This document shows, piece after piece, positions 10,014 through 20,586 of a stretch of DNA of 64,000 nucleotides; the stretch's first letter is position 1, and each line of letters begins with the position of its first letter. The stretch is from Ilyonectria destructans (lineage: Eukaryota; Ascomycota; Sordariomycetes; Hypocreales; Nectriaceae). The stretch lies in NCBI GenBank assembly GCA_020740775.1, contig JAHEWK010000001.1, forward strand, positions 4,588,001 to 4,652,000, written 5' to 3'. The notes under the pieces were generated by a model. The model ran no database searches, was not told where the DNA came from, and was given only the letters and a program-made list of their open reading frames with translations. Made by a program: the position numbers and the translations under genes.

Positions 10014-12224
10014 ATGCCCCTCGACATCGAGGAGATCCTCCGCAAGAAGAAGGCTGCGGACGCCGTTGCCGCGAAGCCCAGGTTCATCCCCAAGGCCGAA
10101 CGAGAGCGACTAGCTGCTGAAAAGGCCAAGAAGGACGAAGACGACAAGAAGCGCAAGGCCACCGAGGACTCGCAGCGCAAGCGCGAAGATGACAGGAAAT
10201 GGGCCTCGCGACCAACCGGCTCATCGACTGCCAACGAGACGTCAAATGATTCGCGACGAGTTCCCACGGGGCCCAGGGCCATGAACCAGCAGAACGGTCG
10301 AGGAGACGCACGAGATTCCCGAGGCGATTCCCGAGGAGATGCGCGAGGAGAAGGTCGGGGGGACGCCCGAGGCGGAAGGGACGCCAAGAAGGCAGACAAG
10401 AAGGCAGCAGAGAAGCGCTCAGCAGTAGACATCGAGGCGTCACTGTTGCGATCACGGTATCTCGGCCCAGAAGTAAACCAACAGTCCAACTTTTCAGCCA
10501 AGAAGAAGCGGATGCGCACGACGGAGCGCAAGTTCAACTTCGAATGGGACGCAGATGAAGATACCTCGCGAGACAACGACCCTCTCTACACCCAACAGAG
10601 CGCCAACCGATCAGGCTCCTTCGCCGGCGTCGGTGGCGAGTTCGATGACCAGGCCGAGGAGCGAGCGCACAAACGAGCCAGAATGATCGAGCAACGTGAT
10701 CCGGAGAATGGAAGGGACCGGGCAAAGGGCATAATGGAGGACTTCTATAGAGCGCGCGAGAAGGCCCGGCAGCGGGCAGACAGGACAGGACTGGGCAAGC
10801 GCTGGTCGGAGAAGACGCTCGACGACATGCGCGAGCGAGACTGGCGAATATTCAAGGAGGACTTTGGCATCGCAACCAAGGGCGGCGTCATTCCAAACCC
10901 GATGCGCAGCTGGAAGGAGTCGGATCTGCCGCAACGGCTGCTCAACATTGTCGACCAAGTGGGCTATAAAGAGCCCTCGCCCATTCAGCGCGCCGCCATC
11001 CCCATCGCCCTACAAGCTCGCGACCTCATCGGCGTTGCCGTCACCGGTTCCGGAAAGACGGCCGCGTTCCTGCTGCCATTACTGGTCTACATCTCCGACC
11101 TGCCGCCCCTGACCGAGGTGAACAAAAATGACGGCCCGTACGCCCTTATCCTAGCCCCAACTCGAGAACTGGCTATGCAGATCGAGGCCGAGGCCAAGAA
11201 GTTCGCTGAACCGCTAGGCTTCCGTTGTGTCAACATCATCGGTGGTCACTCCCTCGAGGAGCAGGCCTACGAAATGCGCAACGGTGCTGAAATCATCGTA
11301 GCTACGCCCGGTCGTCTGGTCGACTGCATCGAGCGCCGGCTGCTGGTCCTGGGACAGTGCTGCTACGTCATCATGGATGAAGCTGATCGCATGATCGACA
11401 TGGGTTTTGAGGAGTCTGTCAACAAGATCCTAGACGCCCTGCCCGTCACCAACGAGAAGCCCGACACGGACGATGCCGAAAACGCCCAGCTCATGAAGCG
11501 TTACGTCGGCGGCCGTGATCGCTACCGCCAAACCATGATGTACACAGCCACTATGCCGCCGCAGGTCGAGAAGATCGCCAAGAAATACCTACGTCGCCCA
11601 GCCATCGTCACCATCGGTAACGCTGGTGAGGCTGTCGACACGGTCGAGCAGCGCGTTGAGTTTATCAGCGGCGAAGACCGCCGCAAGAAGCGCCTGCAGG
11701 AGATCCTGTCCTCCGGGGCCTTCGCGGCGCCCATCATCGTCTTCGTCAATATCAAGCGCAACTGCGACGCCGTCGCTCGCGATATCAAATCCATGGGCTG
11801 GTCCGCCGTCACCCTGCACGGTTCCAAAACGCAGGAGCAGAGAGAGGCGGCCTTGGGCTCGGTGCGCAACGGCCAAACACAGGTTCTCGTCGCCACCGAT
11901 CTGGCGGGTCGTGGTATCGACGTGCCTGACGTCTCCCTCGTCGTCAACTTCAACATGGCCACCAACATCGAGAGCTACACCCATCGTATCGGTCGTACTG
12001 GTCGTGCCGGCAAGAGTGGTGTGGCCATCACCTTCTTGGGCCAGGAGGATTCCGACAACATGTACGACCTGAAGCAGATCCTGAGCAAGAGCTCTATTTC
12101 CAAGGTCCCAGACGAGCTGAAGAGGCACGAGGCTGCGCAATCGAAGCCAGTCCGGCACGGAGGCGGCGGCGCAAGGAAGGACAAAGAGGAAGGGGGGGCT
12201 TCGAAAGGAGGCTGGGGTCAGTAA
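10014..12224 (+). CDS. PRP28: Pre-mRNA-splicing DEAD-box helicase PRP28
   Basis: ATP-dependent RNA helicase that displaces U1 snRNP from the 5' splice site so that U6 can pair there. Single exon, 736 residues. Seen: a Lys/Arg/Glu-rich N-terminal region with RGDARGE-type repeats (about 1-250); FKEDFGIATKGGVIPNPMRSW, which precedes the core in Prp28; a Q motif (YKEPSPIQRAAIPIAL); motif I GSGKT near residue 345; PTRELAMQI; TPGRLVDC; DEAD near 455; motif III as TAT (MYTATMPP) rather than SAT, as in other Prp28 proteins; ATDLAGRGIDVPDV; and HRIGRTGRAG near 656. I chose the ATG at 10014 (MPLDIEEILRKKK) because the frame upstream has no ATG and is not conserved-looking. It converges with the ValRS gene. 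Confidence 0.93.
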   Translation: MPLDIEEILRKKKAADAVAAKPRFIPKAERERLAAEKAKKDEDDKKRKATEDSQRKREDDRKWASRPTGSSTANETSNDSRRVPTGPRAMNQQNGRGDARDSRGDSRGDARGEGRGDARGGRDAKKADKKAAEKRSAVDIEASLLRSRYLGPEVNQQSNFSAKKKRMRTTERKFNFEWDADEDTSRDNDPLYTQQSANRSGSFAGVGGEFDDQAEERAHKRARMIEQRDPENGRDRAKGIMEDFYRAREKARQRADRTGLGKRWSEKTLDDMRERDWRIFKEDFGIATKGGVIPNPMRSWKESDLPQRLLNIVDQVGYKEPSPIQRAAIPIALQARDLIGVAVTGSGKTAAFLLPLLVYISDLPPLTEVNKNDGPYALILAPTRELAMQIEAEAKKFAEPLGFRCVNIIGGHSLEEQAYEMRNGAEIIVATPGRLVDCIERRLLVLGQCCYVIMDEADRMIDMGFEESVNKILDALPVTNEKPDTDDAENAQLMKRYVGGRDRYRQTMMYTATMPPQVEKIAKKYLRRPAIVTIGNAGEAVDTVEQRVEFISGEDRRKKRLQEILSSGAFAAPIIVFVNIKRNCDAVARDIKSMGWSAVTLHGSKTQEQREAALGSVRNGQTQVLVATDLAGRGIDVPDVSLVVNFNMATNIESYTHRIGRTGRAGKSGVAITFLGQEDSDNMYDLKQILSKSSISKVPDELKRHEAAQSKPVRHGGGGARKDKEEGGASKGGWGQ

Positions 12225-12397
12225 ATCAACAAGTAAGGACTGCGAATATGAAAACACATTTAATCTGTTCAATTCTTGACCGTGATCTACATGTGTACGT
12301 TACTTTTTATTTCATGGCCGTCTTTTGACCTTTCCTCCACATTGATTGCGTAGAAGCAATACAGATCCCATCCAAAACCGCACACTATCTAGGTAGT

Positions 12398-15300
12398 CTA
12401 CTCTAGCTTGAGCTGCTCAAACTGCTTGATAGTCTCCTCGAAGCTCTGGAGCTCCTGCTTGGCGTCCGCCAGCCTCTTTTGGTCACCCTCTTGGACGGCG
12501 GCCGAGACCTTCTCGACGTAAGACGGGTCTTTTAGGATCTTCTCCTGCTTCTGGATGTTGGCCTGGGCCTTGTCGAGCTTCTTCTGTGCCTTGGCGATCT
12601 CAGCATCAAGGTCGACCCGGCCCTTGACGTGCAGGAAGACGGCAGCGTCGGTGGAAACAGGGTAGGCAACGCAACCAGCGGGTCGAGCAGCGTCAGGGGT
12701 GAGGATCTCAACGTCCTTGATACCCTTACCGCTTAGGGTCTTGATGGAGGCGACCTGCTCCTTGACAGTAGTCAGGGAAGTCTCATTGTAGCCCTGGATG
12801 ATGACTAGAGGCGAATTAGCATACTTGGTTGCGGTAATATGAAGATCAGTACTCACCATTAACCTCGTCCTTGAGGGCGTACTCGGCCATCAAAGATCGA
12901 GTAGCCTTGACGCAGCCGAGAACAAGCTCGTAAGCGGCCTCAGACTCGGGGTCATCCAGCTCCGCGGTGTAAGTGGGGTACTGAGCGATCATGATTGACT
13001 TGGTATTGTCCTCAGGTCGTCGAGGCATTCTTTGCCACATCTCCTCGGTGATGTAGGGCATGAAAGGATGGATCATGGTCAGGGCAGCCTCTAGAGCAGT
13101 GTACAGAGTCTGGATGGCGGATTGACGCTCTTCCTCAGTGCCGTCACGGATGATGGCCTTGGAGTTCTCAATGTAGACGTCGCACAGCTCGTTGTACCAG
13201 TAACGGTAAATCATGAGGGTGGACTTGGAGAACTCGCGGGCCTCGAGAGCAGCGTTGATGTCTCCAGCAGCGGTGTTCATCTTGTGCAGAATCCATCGCT
13301 CCGCCAGAGTCTTTCCACGGGCAACGCCGGACTTGGCAGGGACGAAGTCCTGAGGAAGGCTTCCCAGGACGTACTTGGTAGCTTGGAACTTCAAAACCAT
13401 TAGTTAATGTACAATAGTTCGTCGTAACTTGCATAACTTACAATCTTGTTACAGAACTTGCGGTATCCGTGGATGCTACCTTGGGTTAGCGTGTGCTTTA
13501 GACAAATTCTAGTATAGGGACTCACATCTTCACATCCAGGTTAATGTCTCCACCACCGGTCGTAGCGTTGATCATGGTGAAGCGCAGAGCGTCGGCACCA
13601 CACTGGGGAATACCATCAGGGAAGGCAGTCTTCTGGTACTTGGTGGCCTTCTGGACCTCGCTAGGGTGCAGGTTTCCTTGGGTCAGCTTGTCGTGGAGGA
13701 CCTGCAGGTCAATGCCAGAGATGACATCCAGAGGGTCAACGACGTTGCCCAGACTCTTGCTCATCTTCCTGCCCTCGGAATCACGGACAAGACTGTGGCA
13801 GTAAACCTCCTTGAAGGGGATCTCGCCGGTCAACTTCAATCCAAGCATGATCATTCGGGCGATCCAGAAGAAGAGAATATCCCATCCAGTTTCCAGAACG
13901 GAGGTAGGGTACAGGTTCTTCAAGTCGTGAGTCTGGTTAGGCCAGCCCAGAGTGCTGAAAGGCCAAAGACCAGAAGAGAACCAGGCTGTGAGGATGGTTA
14001 CCATTGTAATAAAAGGAAGATGCCTTACATAACTTACTGTCAAGAACATCTTCATCTCGCTCAAGGGTGAACGTCTTTCCAGGCAGGGCGGCTTTGGCCT
14101 TCGCCAGAGCCTCCTCCTCAGTGCGACCAGCAAACCACAGCTTCTCCTCGGGAATATCTCCAGCGCCACCCTCGATCTTAGCGAAGTAGACGGGGCACTG
14201 GTGTCCCCACCACAGCTGTCGGCTGATACACCAATCGTTAATATCCTCGAGCCAGCGATAGTAACTCCTCTCCGCAGACTCAGGTCGGATCTTAATCTTT
14301 CCATCCTTAACGACCTGGAGAGCTGGCGCGGCCAGGTCCTTCATTCGGACCCACCATTGAGGCTTCATGATGGGCTCAATGATATCCTTAGACTTTTCAC
14401 ACAGAGGAACCTTCATGGCGTTGTCCTTCTTGTCAACGTACAGACCCTTAGCTTTCAGGTCATCCTGAATCGTGTATCGAACATCAAATCGCTTCTGGCC
14501 CTTGTAGGGGCCGGCGTTCTCGTTCAGCAGACCGTCATCGGTAAGGATGTTAATAAACTCGAGCTTGTGCTTCTGACCAAGGGTGAAATCATTGGGGTCA
14601 TGAGCAGGGGTGAGCTTGACGGCACCAGTTCCAAACTCCATGTCGACATACTCGTCGGCAATGATGGGAAGCTTTCGGCCCTCGATGAAGGGGTGGATGG
14701 CGGTCTTGCCGACAAGGTGCGTGTATCGCTCATCCTTGGGGTGGACAGCAATGCCAGTATCACCCAGCATGGTCTCAATACGGGTAGTAGCAACCTCGAT
14801 CATCTCGTCGGATCCTTCAACGGGGTACTTGAAGTGGACAATGACACCGAACTCGACCTTCTTCTCGTAGCCAGGGACCTCGAGGAGAGTGCGTCCAGTC
14901 AGCTCCTTGTTGACAACCTCGAGGTTGGAAAGGGCGGTGTTGAGCTTCGTGCACCAATTGACCAGACGGTTGGCTCGGTAGATGGTGCCCTCCTCGTGGA
15001 GCTTGACCCAAGTCTCGGTGACAGCAGCAGAAAGGTTGGCGTCCATGGTGAAAGCTACATCTCGTTAGTATTCATGCGGTACCCTTAAGAAGATAGAACC
15101 TACCCTCTCGGGTCCAGTCGAACGATCCTCCCATGCTGGTCAGGGCCTTGTTGATGCGCTTGTGGTACACCTCCTTCCATTCCCAGACGGTCTCAATAAA
15201 CTTGGCTCGGCCAAGATCGTGACGAGTCTTACCCTCGCGTCTCCACAGCATGTTCTCTACAACGCTCTGGGTGGAAATACCAGCGTGATCGCAGCCAGGG

Positions 15301-15999
15301 ACCCAGAGTGTCGTCTTGCCCTGCATGCGGCTCCATCGGACCATTAGGTCCTGCAGCGAGTCACCCAGGGCGTGGCCCATGTGCAGAGCACCAGTGACAT
15401 TGGGAGGAGGGTGAACGATGACAAAACTTCCCGCATCCTTGACAGTGCCATCGGGCTTGAACTCAGGCTTGAACAGACCCTCCTTCTCCCACCAGCTGTA
15501 CCACGCTGACTCGACGGCAATGGGGTTATAGGCCTTGAAGTGGGGGTCGTCGAAAGATCGGATGCGCTTCTTTTCGCCTTCGGGGGTATCTTCGACGTAC
15601 TCGGGCAGAGGCTCCTCCTCAGGCTTCTTCTCCTTGACCTTCTTCTCCTTAGCGGGTTTGGGGGCGGTCGTGACCTTTGCCTTCTTCGCGTCGAATTTGG
15701 CCTGCTTCTCGGCCTTCTTTCGCTCCTTTTCCACTGCGCACTCCAGTCAGCCGACCTGCGATCGAGGCAGAGGGTAATTTTTCAAGTATGGGCACGTACA
15801 CTCCTTTGCGGTTTTCACCTTGGGCGCACCGCCAGCGTCAGTGGCAGCGCCAGCAGTCGTAACGGCCGGGGCTGCGCTGGTAGGCTGCTCGAGGCCATCG
15901 CCGGCCGCAACTATAGCCCACAGTGGTTAGACATGCGGCCGATCTAGCATAGGCGAAGCAATGCTTACTTGGGTTTCCTGATCCTGTGTTGGTCGCCAT
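12398..15999 (-). CDS. VAS1: Valyl-tRNA synthetase
   Basis: Class I synthetase charging tRNA-Val. I infer eight exons: 15999-15969, 15910-15800, 15733-15104, 15054-14038, 13985-13526, 13475-13442, 13388-12857 and 12804-12398, giving 1073 residues. All introns are GT-AG and the phases agree. Seen: a Lys-rich N-terminal extension; the HIGH motif as HMGH in [15 protein letters not shown] (about residue 167); the editing domain; [25 protein letters not shown] in [16 protein letters not shown] (about 670); the anticodon-binding region; and a C-terminal coiled coil. In yeast (VAS1) and Neurospora (cyt-20) one gene supplies both cytosolic and mitochondrial enzyme. Here the first ATG lacks a presequence, but the open frame just upstream encodes one (separate entry). 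It is divergent from the gene starting at 16515. Confidence 0.93.
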
Positions 16000-16080
16000 A
16001 GTAACTCGCGTGGTTGTCAAGGGTCGAATTGGAGATACTGAGCGCACCCGAAGTGCTCGTACCGCAAGTCGAAACGTCGT
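16000..16080 (-). other. In-frame non-AUG N-terminal extension of ValRS (putative mitochondrial presequence)
   Basis: Reading upstream from the ValRS ATG, the frame stays open for about 50 codons to a TAG near 16157 and has no ATG. Twenty-seven codons upstream (16080-16075) are two consecutive ACG codons; the second has A at position -3. The 27 residues encoded from there contain six Arg, several Ser/Thr/Val/Leu and no Asp or Glu, which is what a mitochondrial presequence looks like. In yeast, ALA1 starts its mitochondrial form at paired ACG codons. Use of these codons here is an inference. An unseen upstream exon is the alternative. Confidence 0.5.
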
Positions 16081-16514
16081 GCCGGTGATGAATGTATGAA
16101 GCCCGTAAGATGGGGCCTCAGACTGAGTCCTACACGAAAATTGCTTAAAAACCTAGCAAGAGTGACTCAGCGTCAGAGTTTCAACAGCCAGATACAAGAC
16201 GCCAACAAATTTGAGTCATGGGCATTCACACGGGTGGTGCAAGGTGGGATGAGGGGCAAGGCTCTACATGTGGCGGTGCAGCTTCTGGGGGTGAGGGGCA
16301 GCTTCAGCCACAGGATAAAGCCACACTCGGGAAGCCTCAGCCAGAAATGGTGATGTTTTCGAGAGAACCGAGCTCAAGGGTGACTTGCTATTACCAAGCT
16401 ATTTCTCAAAATTTCCAGGTCTTTCCCTCTTTCTCTCCATCACATACCTGGATACAACGCCTCACGACTTGGTCCACTTCCCCGTCTTTCCGAGGGCCAC
16501 ATGACGCTGTCTTG
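16081..16514. promoter_or_regulatory. Divergent promoter region, ValRS / mitochondrial unknown
   Basis: About 430-515 bases between the ValRS starts on the minus strand and the ATG at 16515 on the plus strand. No gene is seen inside. It must hold both promoters and leaders. Confidence 0.45.
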
Positions 16515-18062
16515 ATGGCACTTCGCTTAGCATGGCGAGCTTCGAGGAGCCGGACCTGGGGCAGTATCGCGACTGGCGCCCGTAGAACATATTCCACCAG
16601 GAATGACTCCGTCTGGTTCTCTGTTGATTTGGGTGCTGATAGAAAGGTATGTATTACTCGACGGGCCACTTTTCCACAGCCCACTGATCCTGTCCCAGGA
16701 CCTGTCGTCACTTCTTCAAGGGATCAAGAAGCAAGTGAAGTTGGCCAATCCCAACCGCCATGACGCAGCTGTCATTCTTGCGACACCTCAGTATGCAAAG
16801 CTCCTGGAAGATGAGGCCTTCATGAAGGAATTTGTCGACTTCATGTCGGGCACTGAGAAGGTGGAGCAGTTCCACGTCCTCGGTGCTGTGGTTGACCATG
16901 TTGCTCCTCCGGTGCCCGAGAACAAACCCGTGCAGGGCTTGTCTATATTGCGAGGCCGCCAGGATTCGATCCTGCCGGATTTCTGGACTCCGGCGCCTCC
17001 AAAGGCTATTGAAGATGCTGACAAGGTCGCCGCTCTCACCATCGACTTTGGCAATCCTCATCTGACCATCCCGTTGGCCAACACCACTTTCCTAAACCAC
17101 CGAACTTCTACCCTCCTTGCGAGCCGATTCGATCTCAGCCATGGATCTCCTCGTCTCAGCGAGCGAATTGAGAAAACCTGGCAACAAATTACTCTGCCTC
17201 TCGAAGAACAGTTGCAGTCCGTCAAGGATCTGGGTCTCTGGGCACCCTTGGTTCCCCTCACTCACCCACGCGTGGTAACTGAAAGCTTCGGTAACATCGT
17301 GAGGCGTGTGAATTTGAATAACGAATCCACTCCTGCATCTGACGAACTCGAGCCCGCGGTCGATGAGCTTCACAGCCGAAAGTCCTACCTAGTGAAGCAG
17401 TCTACCATGGGTGTTTGGGCGATGATTATGCCCCCAGTATATTCACAATCCGGAACCGACATCTCTAGCCCAGACGATCCAGACCCAGCTGCGACCTTTG
17501 ATGAGAATCACTCTGCCACAGAGTTGATGTCAGCAACTTCCAGTCGCCTTCAGGAGCTCTACGGACAAGGTGGTCGCCTATATCAGATATGTACGTACCC
17601 CGGCAACCTGGTGGAAATACAAAGTGCTAATCCAAGTGACCAGTGAGCGGTGGCGGTGGCTGGGGTGCGAAGAAGGGCTTGCTATCGCTCGACCCTCAGC
17701 GAACCCATTTCTCGTTATCTGAGGAGGAAGAGATGCAAAGGTTCATCCAAGCCATGGACGGTGGCAACTTTGTCCCTGTCGGCTCCAAGATTCAGTTCTT
17801 CGCCTCAACTGAGACGCCCGCTAAGCCAGCAAGTGGATCTTTCTCGGGCATCGTGTTCGGTACGGCTGGTGCCACTCCCACTCCAGTAGACGAGGGTCCT
17901 GAAGCCGGTCCAGTCGTCCTCGACAATATTTTTGGCGCGCTGTCAAACGAGGGCGTATTCGTTACCTCGTCAGATGCTGCTGCTGAGACAACACCGGGAT
18001 TCAACAACGACTGGAGACTTAATGTTCCGCACTCTCGAATTTTTGTTGGGAAGACCAATTAG
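16515..18062 (+). CDS. Unrecognised conserved-looking protein with mitochondrial presequence
   Basis: I infer three exons: 16515-16646, 16699-17590 and 17644-18062, giving 480 residues. Exon 1 encodes a textbook presequence: MALRLAWRASRSRTW and then a GARRTYSTRNDS region with many Arg and Ser and no acids, so the protein is probably mitochondrial. Intron 1 is GTATGT...CCCAG (52 nt); intron 2 is GTACGT...ACCAG (53 nt); phases agree. The body contains DAAVILATPQYAKLL, AALTIDFGNPHLTIPL, a Gly/Trp-rich turn SGGGGWGAKKGLLSLDP, and GFNNDWRLNVPHSRIFVG near the end. I do not recognise a family with confidence. A FIST-like sensory fold is a possibility I could not test. No membrane segment is obvious. 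It is divergent from ValRS. Confidence 0.8.
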
Positions 18063-18440
18063 CTGCAGAGAACGGCCTCTATGTCTGAGAAGTGCCACAG
18101 ATAGGTTCGGTCTGGTGGCTTTGTACGTGTAAGTGTACGAAGGAAACCATGTATAATACTCCCCTAAATATGAACTTGATATATCCGACAATAGATATTC
18201 TTGGCTCAACTGGTAGTCTGACAAGTAATTCTTCTTCCTTCTTAAATCTTCAAACATATGCCACAAACTAGCATATGCTCCCCCATGAATCTGATGGGTA
18301 TTGGTCTGTATTTGAGCCAATCATGGTAATATCTTCCATCCCAATGGCGTCGGGTAGAGTGGGAACCAGGCGGGTATTTTGGCCGGCACCTCCGCGTGAG
18401 GTGGATATACTGATTATGGAGAGCTCCAACCACAGCATCT

Positions 18441-18542
18441 GGTGAGATGGCCGAGTTGGTTATGGCGCCAGGTTAAGGTCAACCTTAACACCTCAATTTC
18501 CTGGTGGAGCAATCCTCCTGGGTTCGAATCCCAGTCTCATCA
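18441..18542 (+). tRNA. tRNA-Leu(AAG) with 20-nt intron
   Basis: Cloverleaf seen directly. Acceptor GGTGAGA (18441-18447) pairs with TCTCATC (18535-18541), with discriminator A at 18542. The D arm starts at 18450. Anticodon stem CCAGG (18468-18472) pairs with CCTGG (18500-18504), with anticodon AAG at 18475-18477. A long class II variable arm (GGAG...CTCC type) follows, then T arm CTGGG-TTCGAAT-CCCAG. The extra bases 18479-18498 after position 37 are the intron; they contain ACCTTAA, which can pair with the anticodon region, as tRNA splicing requires. The anticodon, long variable arm and discriminator A all indicate leucine; serine would be expected to have G at the discriminator. Confidence 0.95.
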
Positions 18543-18547
18543 AGTTC

Positions 18548-18554
18548 TTTTTTT
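18548..18554 (+). terminator. RNA polymerase III terminator of tRNA-Leu
   Basis: A run of seven T residues begins six bases after the mature 3' end of the tRNA, as expected for Pol III termination. Confidence 0.85.
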
Positions 18555-19626
18555 GCACATGTGGTGTAATCTTTTTGGCGCATTGTAGTTTCTATTGTCC
18601 GTTTTGATGTTGCGTTTGCCTTTTTGTGTGAGATTTGCAAAGTTTTACAGTGCGCCAAAGTCTGTTTGTTACACGGCCAATCATGGCAGGTTAGGAAACA
18701 CAACCTTAGAGGTTCGTCTCCTTGGGAGGTTATATTAGAACAGAACGAGAAGCCATGGTAGAGGGGGATAGGGGACAGTGCATCAATCTCGGTGCCGTAA
18801 TTAATTAACCGTGTGATGTTCACCATAGGACTCCGTTCGCTCCGTACCTGTCGACTTCATGACGGTAAATGTTATTCATTCATCAAGTCTTTTCGAGTTA
18901 CTTTTTACTCTGCCAAACGAAGGGAGAATATTTTGCAATGTAGCCTTCCAAACCGAGCACAAGCATGTCCAAATTTCATATAATACCAGAAAAATAAAAG
19001 AAACTGCGATATCATCTACCCAGGGAGCGTGACGATTAATCCACAAGATATCAGAGGAGCAAGTCCCGGGTAAGTAAACGGCAACTCAACCCAAGGCATC
19101 TCGACCTCGATACATAGCTCTACTTGGAATCGAAACTCAATCAGGAGAACCATGATAAGTACGAGATTGGGAAGATACCGAGTAGGTATATAGATCCACA
19201 CAGCCGTACCGAGATACATCATTTCAAAGTAACGGCTGACTCGAAATCCCGTCTAGATTATTGCGGAGCCTACATGAACCCTAAGAGTCGTATGACTGAC
19301 ATCGTCGATGACGGAAGGCCAAGAAATAACAGCCGGCGGCTCAACACTGCCCGTAACCCCCCATCACGGCGGTGGTCGACGTCACTCGTCTAGGGTTGGA
19401 GACGTGGGCTGCCAGAAAACCAGATTTGATCGCGGGGTATTCCCGATCACCCGATTGCCCCGACAGGGTTACATCATGATGATTAGAGACACGATTGTAT
19501 TATAACACACTACTCACGCCCAGAAATGATAGCGTATTGATGTGCATTTAGCTTCAATCTGTGACCGAAGTCATCAAATCCCAGACTTATATTGCCGTCG
19601 CAGCTCCTTACAAGGCCGCTTAAACC
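18555..19626. other. Intergenic region with no gene seen
   Basis: About 1.07 kb, relatively AT-rich. No coding frame with conserved-looking sequence and no second tRNA were found. It presumably includes the promoter of the gene starting at 19627. The short stretch 18063-18440 before the tRNA is likewise empty. Confidence 0.5.
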
Positions 19627-20441
19627 ATGGCACCCAAGCAGGCCAAATTAGCATCCCAAGCGCCAGGGCCGGAATCCGGGAAACAAAAGCGACCAAACAC
19701 TGCGCCGGTGCGCACTCGTCGAAAGGTTCGAAGGCCAAACGAGATCGTTACATCAGAAGGGACATACATACCCTCCGAAGATGACACGAATAGTCTCGAC
19801 TCATCTGATGAAGATGACATAGAGACCATCGACCTGTCGGAGGAAGAGAGTGATGAAGCTGAAGAATATGACGACGATGACGACGACGAAGACGACGATG
19901 ATGCAGAGAGTGATGACCTTTCAGATTCAGACGAACCCGAAGCGATACGCCCCGGAACAGTTTCTCGAACTTTAGCAGGAACCAGACGATCAATATCATC
20001 ACGAACCCCCCGGACATCTGTTGCTCGATCGGATAACCAATATACGTCACAATCACACGGTACTTTTTCCCAGACCCGAACGGAAACCACACAGTGGATG
20101 GTGGCGCAACAACGATCACAGGAAGCATCGTCTCGAGGCATGGTTGTAGCCCGCGGAGGTACCTCAACCCGACAACAAACCATTCATCAGCAATCCCCAA
20201 CGGCCGAAATGAGAACCGGACAAGAGAGAAATGTATCGAGGGGAAATGGTCTGAGGTTGAATATGAGCTTGAATGTCGATGTCTCATTCAGTGGATTTGT
20301 GACGGGGCGAAACCTGTCTCTTGGTAGTGTAAGTGTCTTCCCCAGCCTGACGATGGACAAGGAGACTAACCAACCCAGGGCCAGTTGTCTTATTCCTGGT
20401 CTGGGAATAACCCCACTGAAACAAGGCAGAGGGGTCGATAG
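19627..20441 (+). CDS. Small acidic hypothetical protein
   Basis: I do not recognise it. Inferred exons are 19627-20328 and 20379-20441 (intron GTAAGT, GACTAAC branch, ACCCAG), giving 254 residues. If the intron were not removed, the frame would run on to 20496 with a different tail. Seen: a basic Lys/Arg/Pro-rich start (MAPKQAKLASQAPG, RTRRKVRRPNEIV); a strongly acidic block at about residues 55-100, mostly Asp/Glu with Ser, including eleven acidic residues in a row; a Ser/Thr/Arg/Gln-rich middle; and a C-terminal LRLNMSLNVDVSFSGFVTG with alternating hydrophobic residues suggesting a beta strand. No signal peptide or membrane segment. The composition suggests a nuclear or chromatin-associated protein, but that is only a guess. 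Confidence 0.65.
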
Positions 20442-20586
20442 GAATCACGATTTGTTGAACAAGGCTCCATGGTTGCGAGTAATCAGGTCGAGGTAAAGAG
20501 TTGATAAAGCTTGAAAGGTGTAATCTTCAGCTTATGGATGCGCTTAGCATTCTGGTGATGTACATAGTTGAACCTTGACAAGACAG

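Noticed and set aside
18485..18826. 113-codon minus-strand frame
   Set aside because: It reads through the antisense of the tRNA-Leu gene (giving an ETGIRTQ-like string) and has no conserved-looking sequence.
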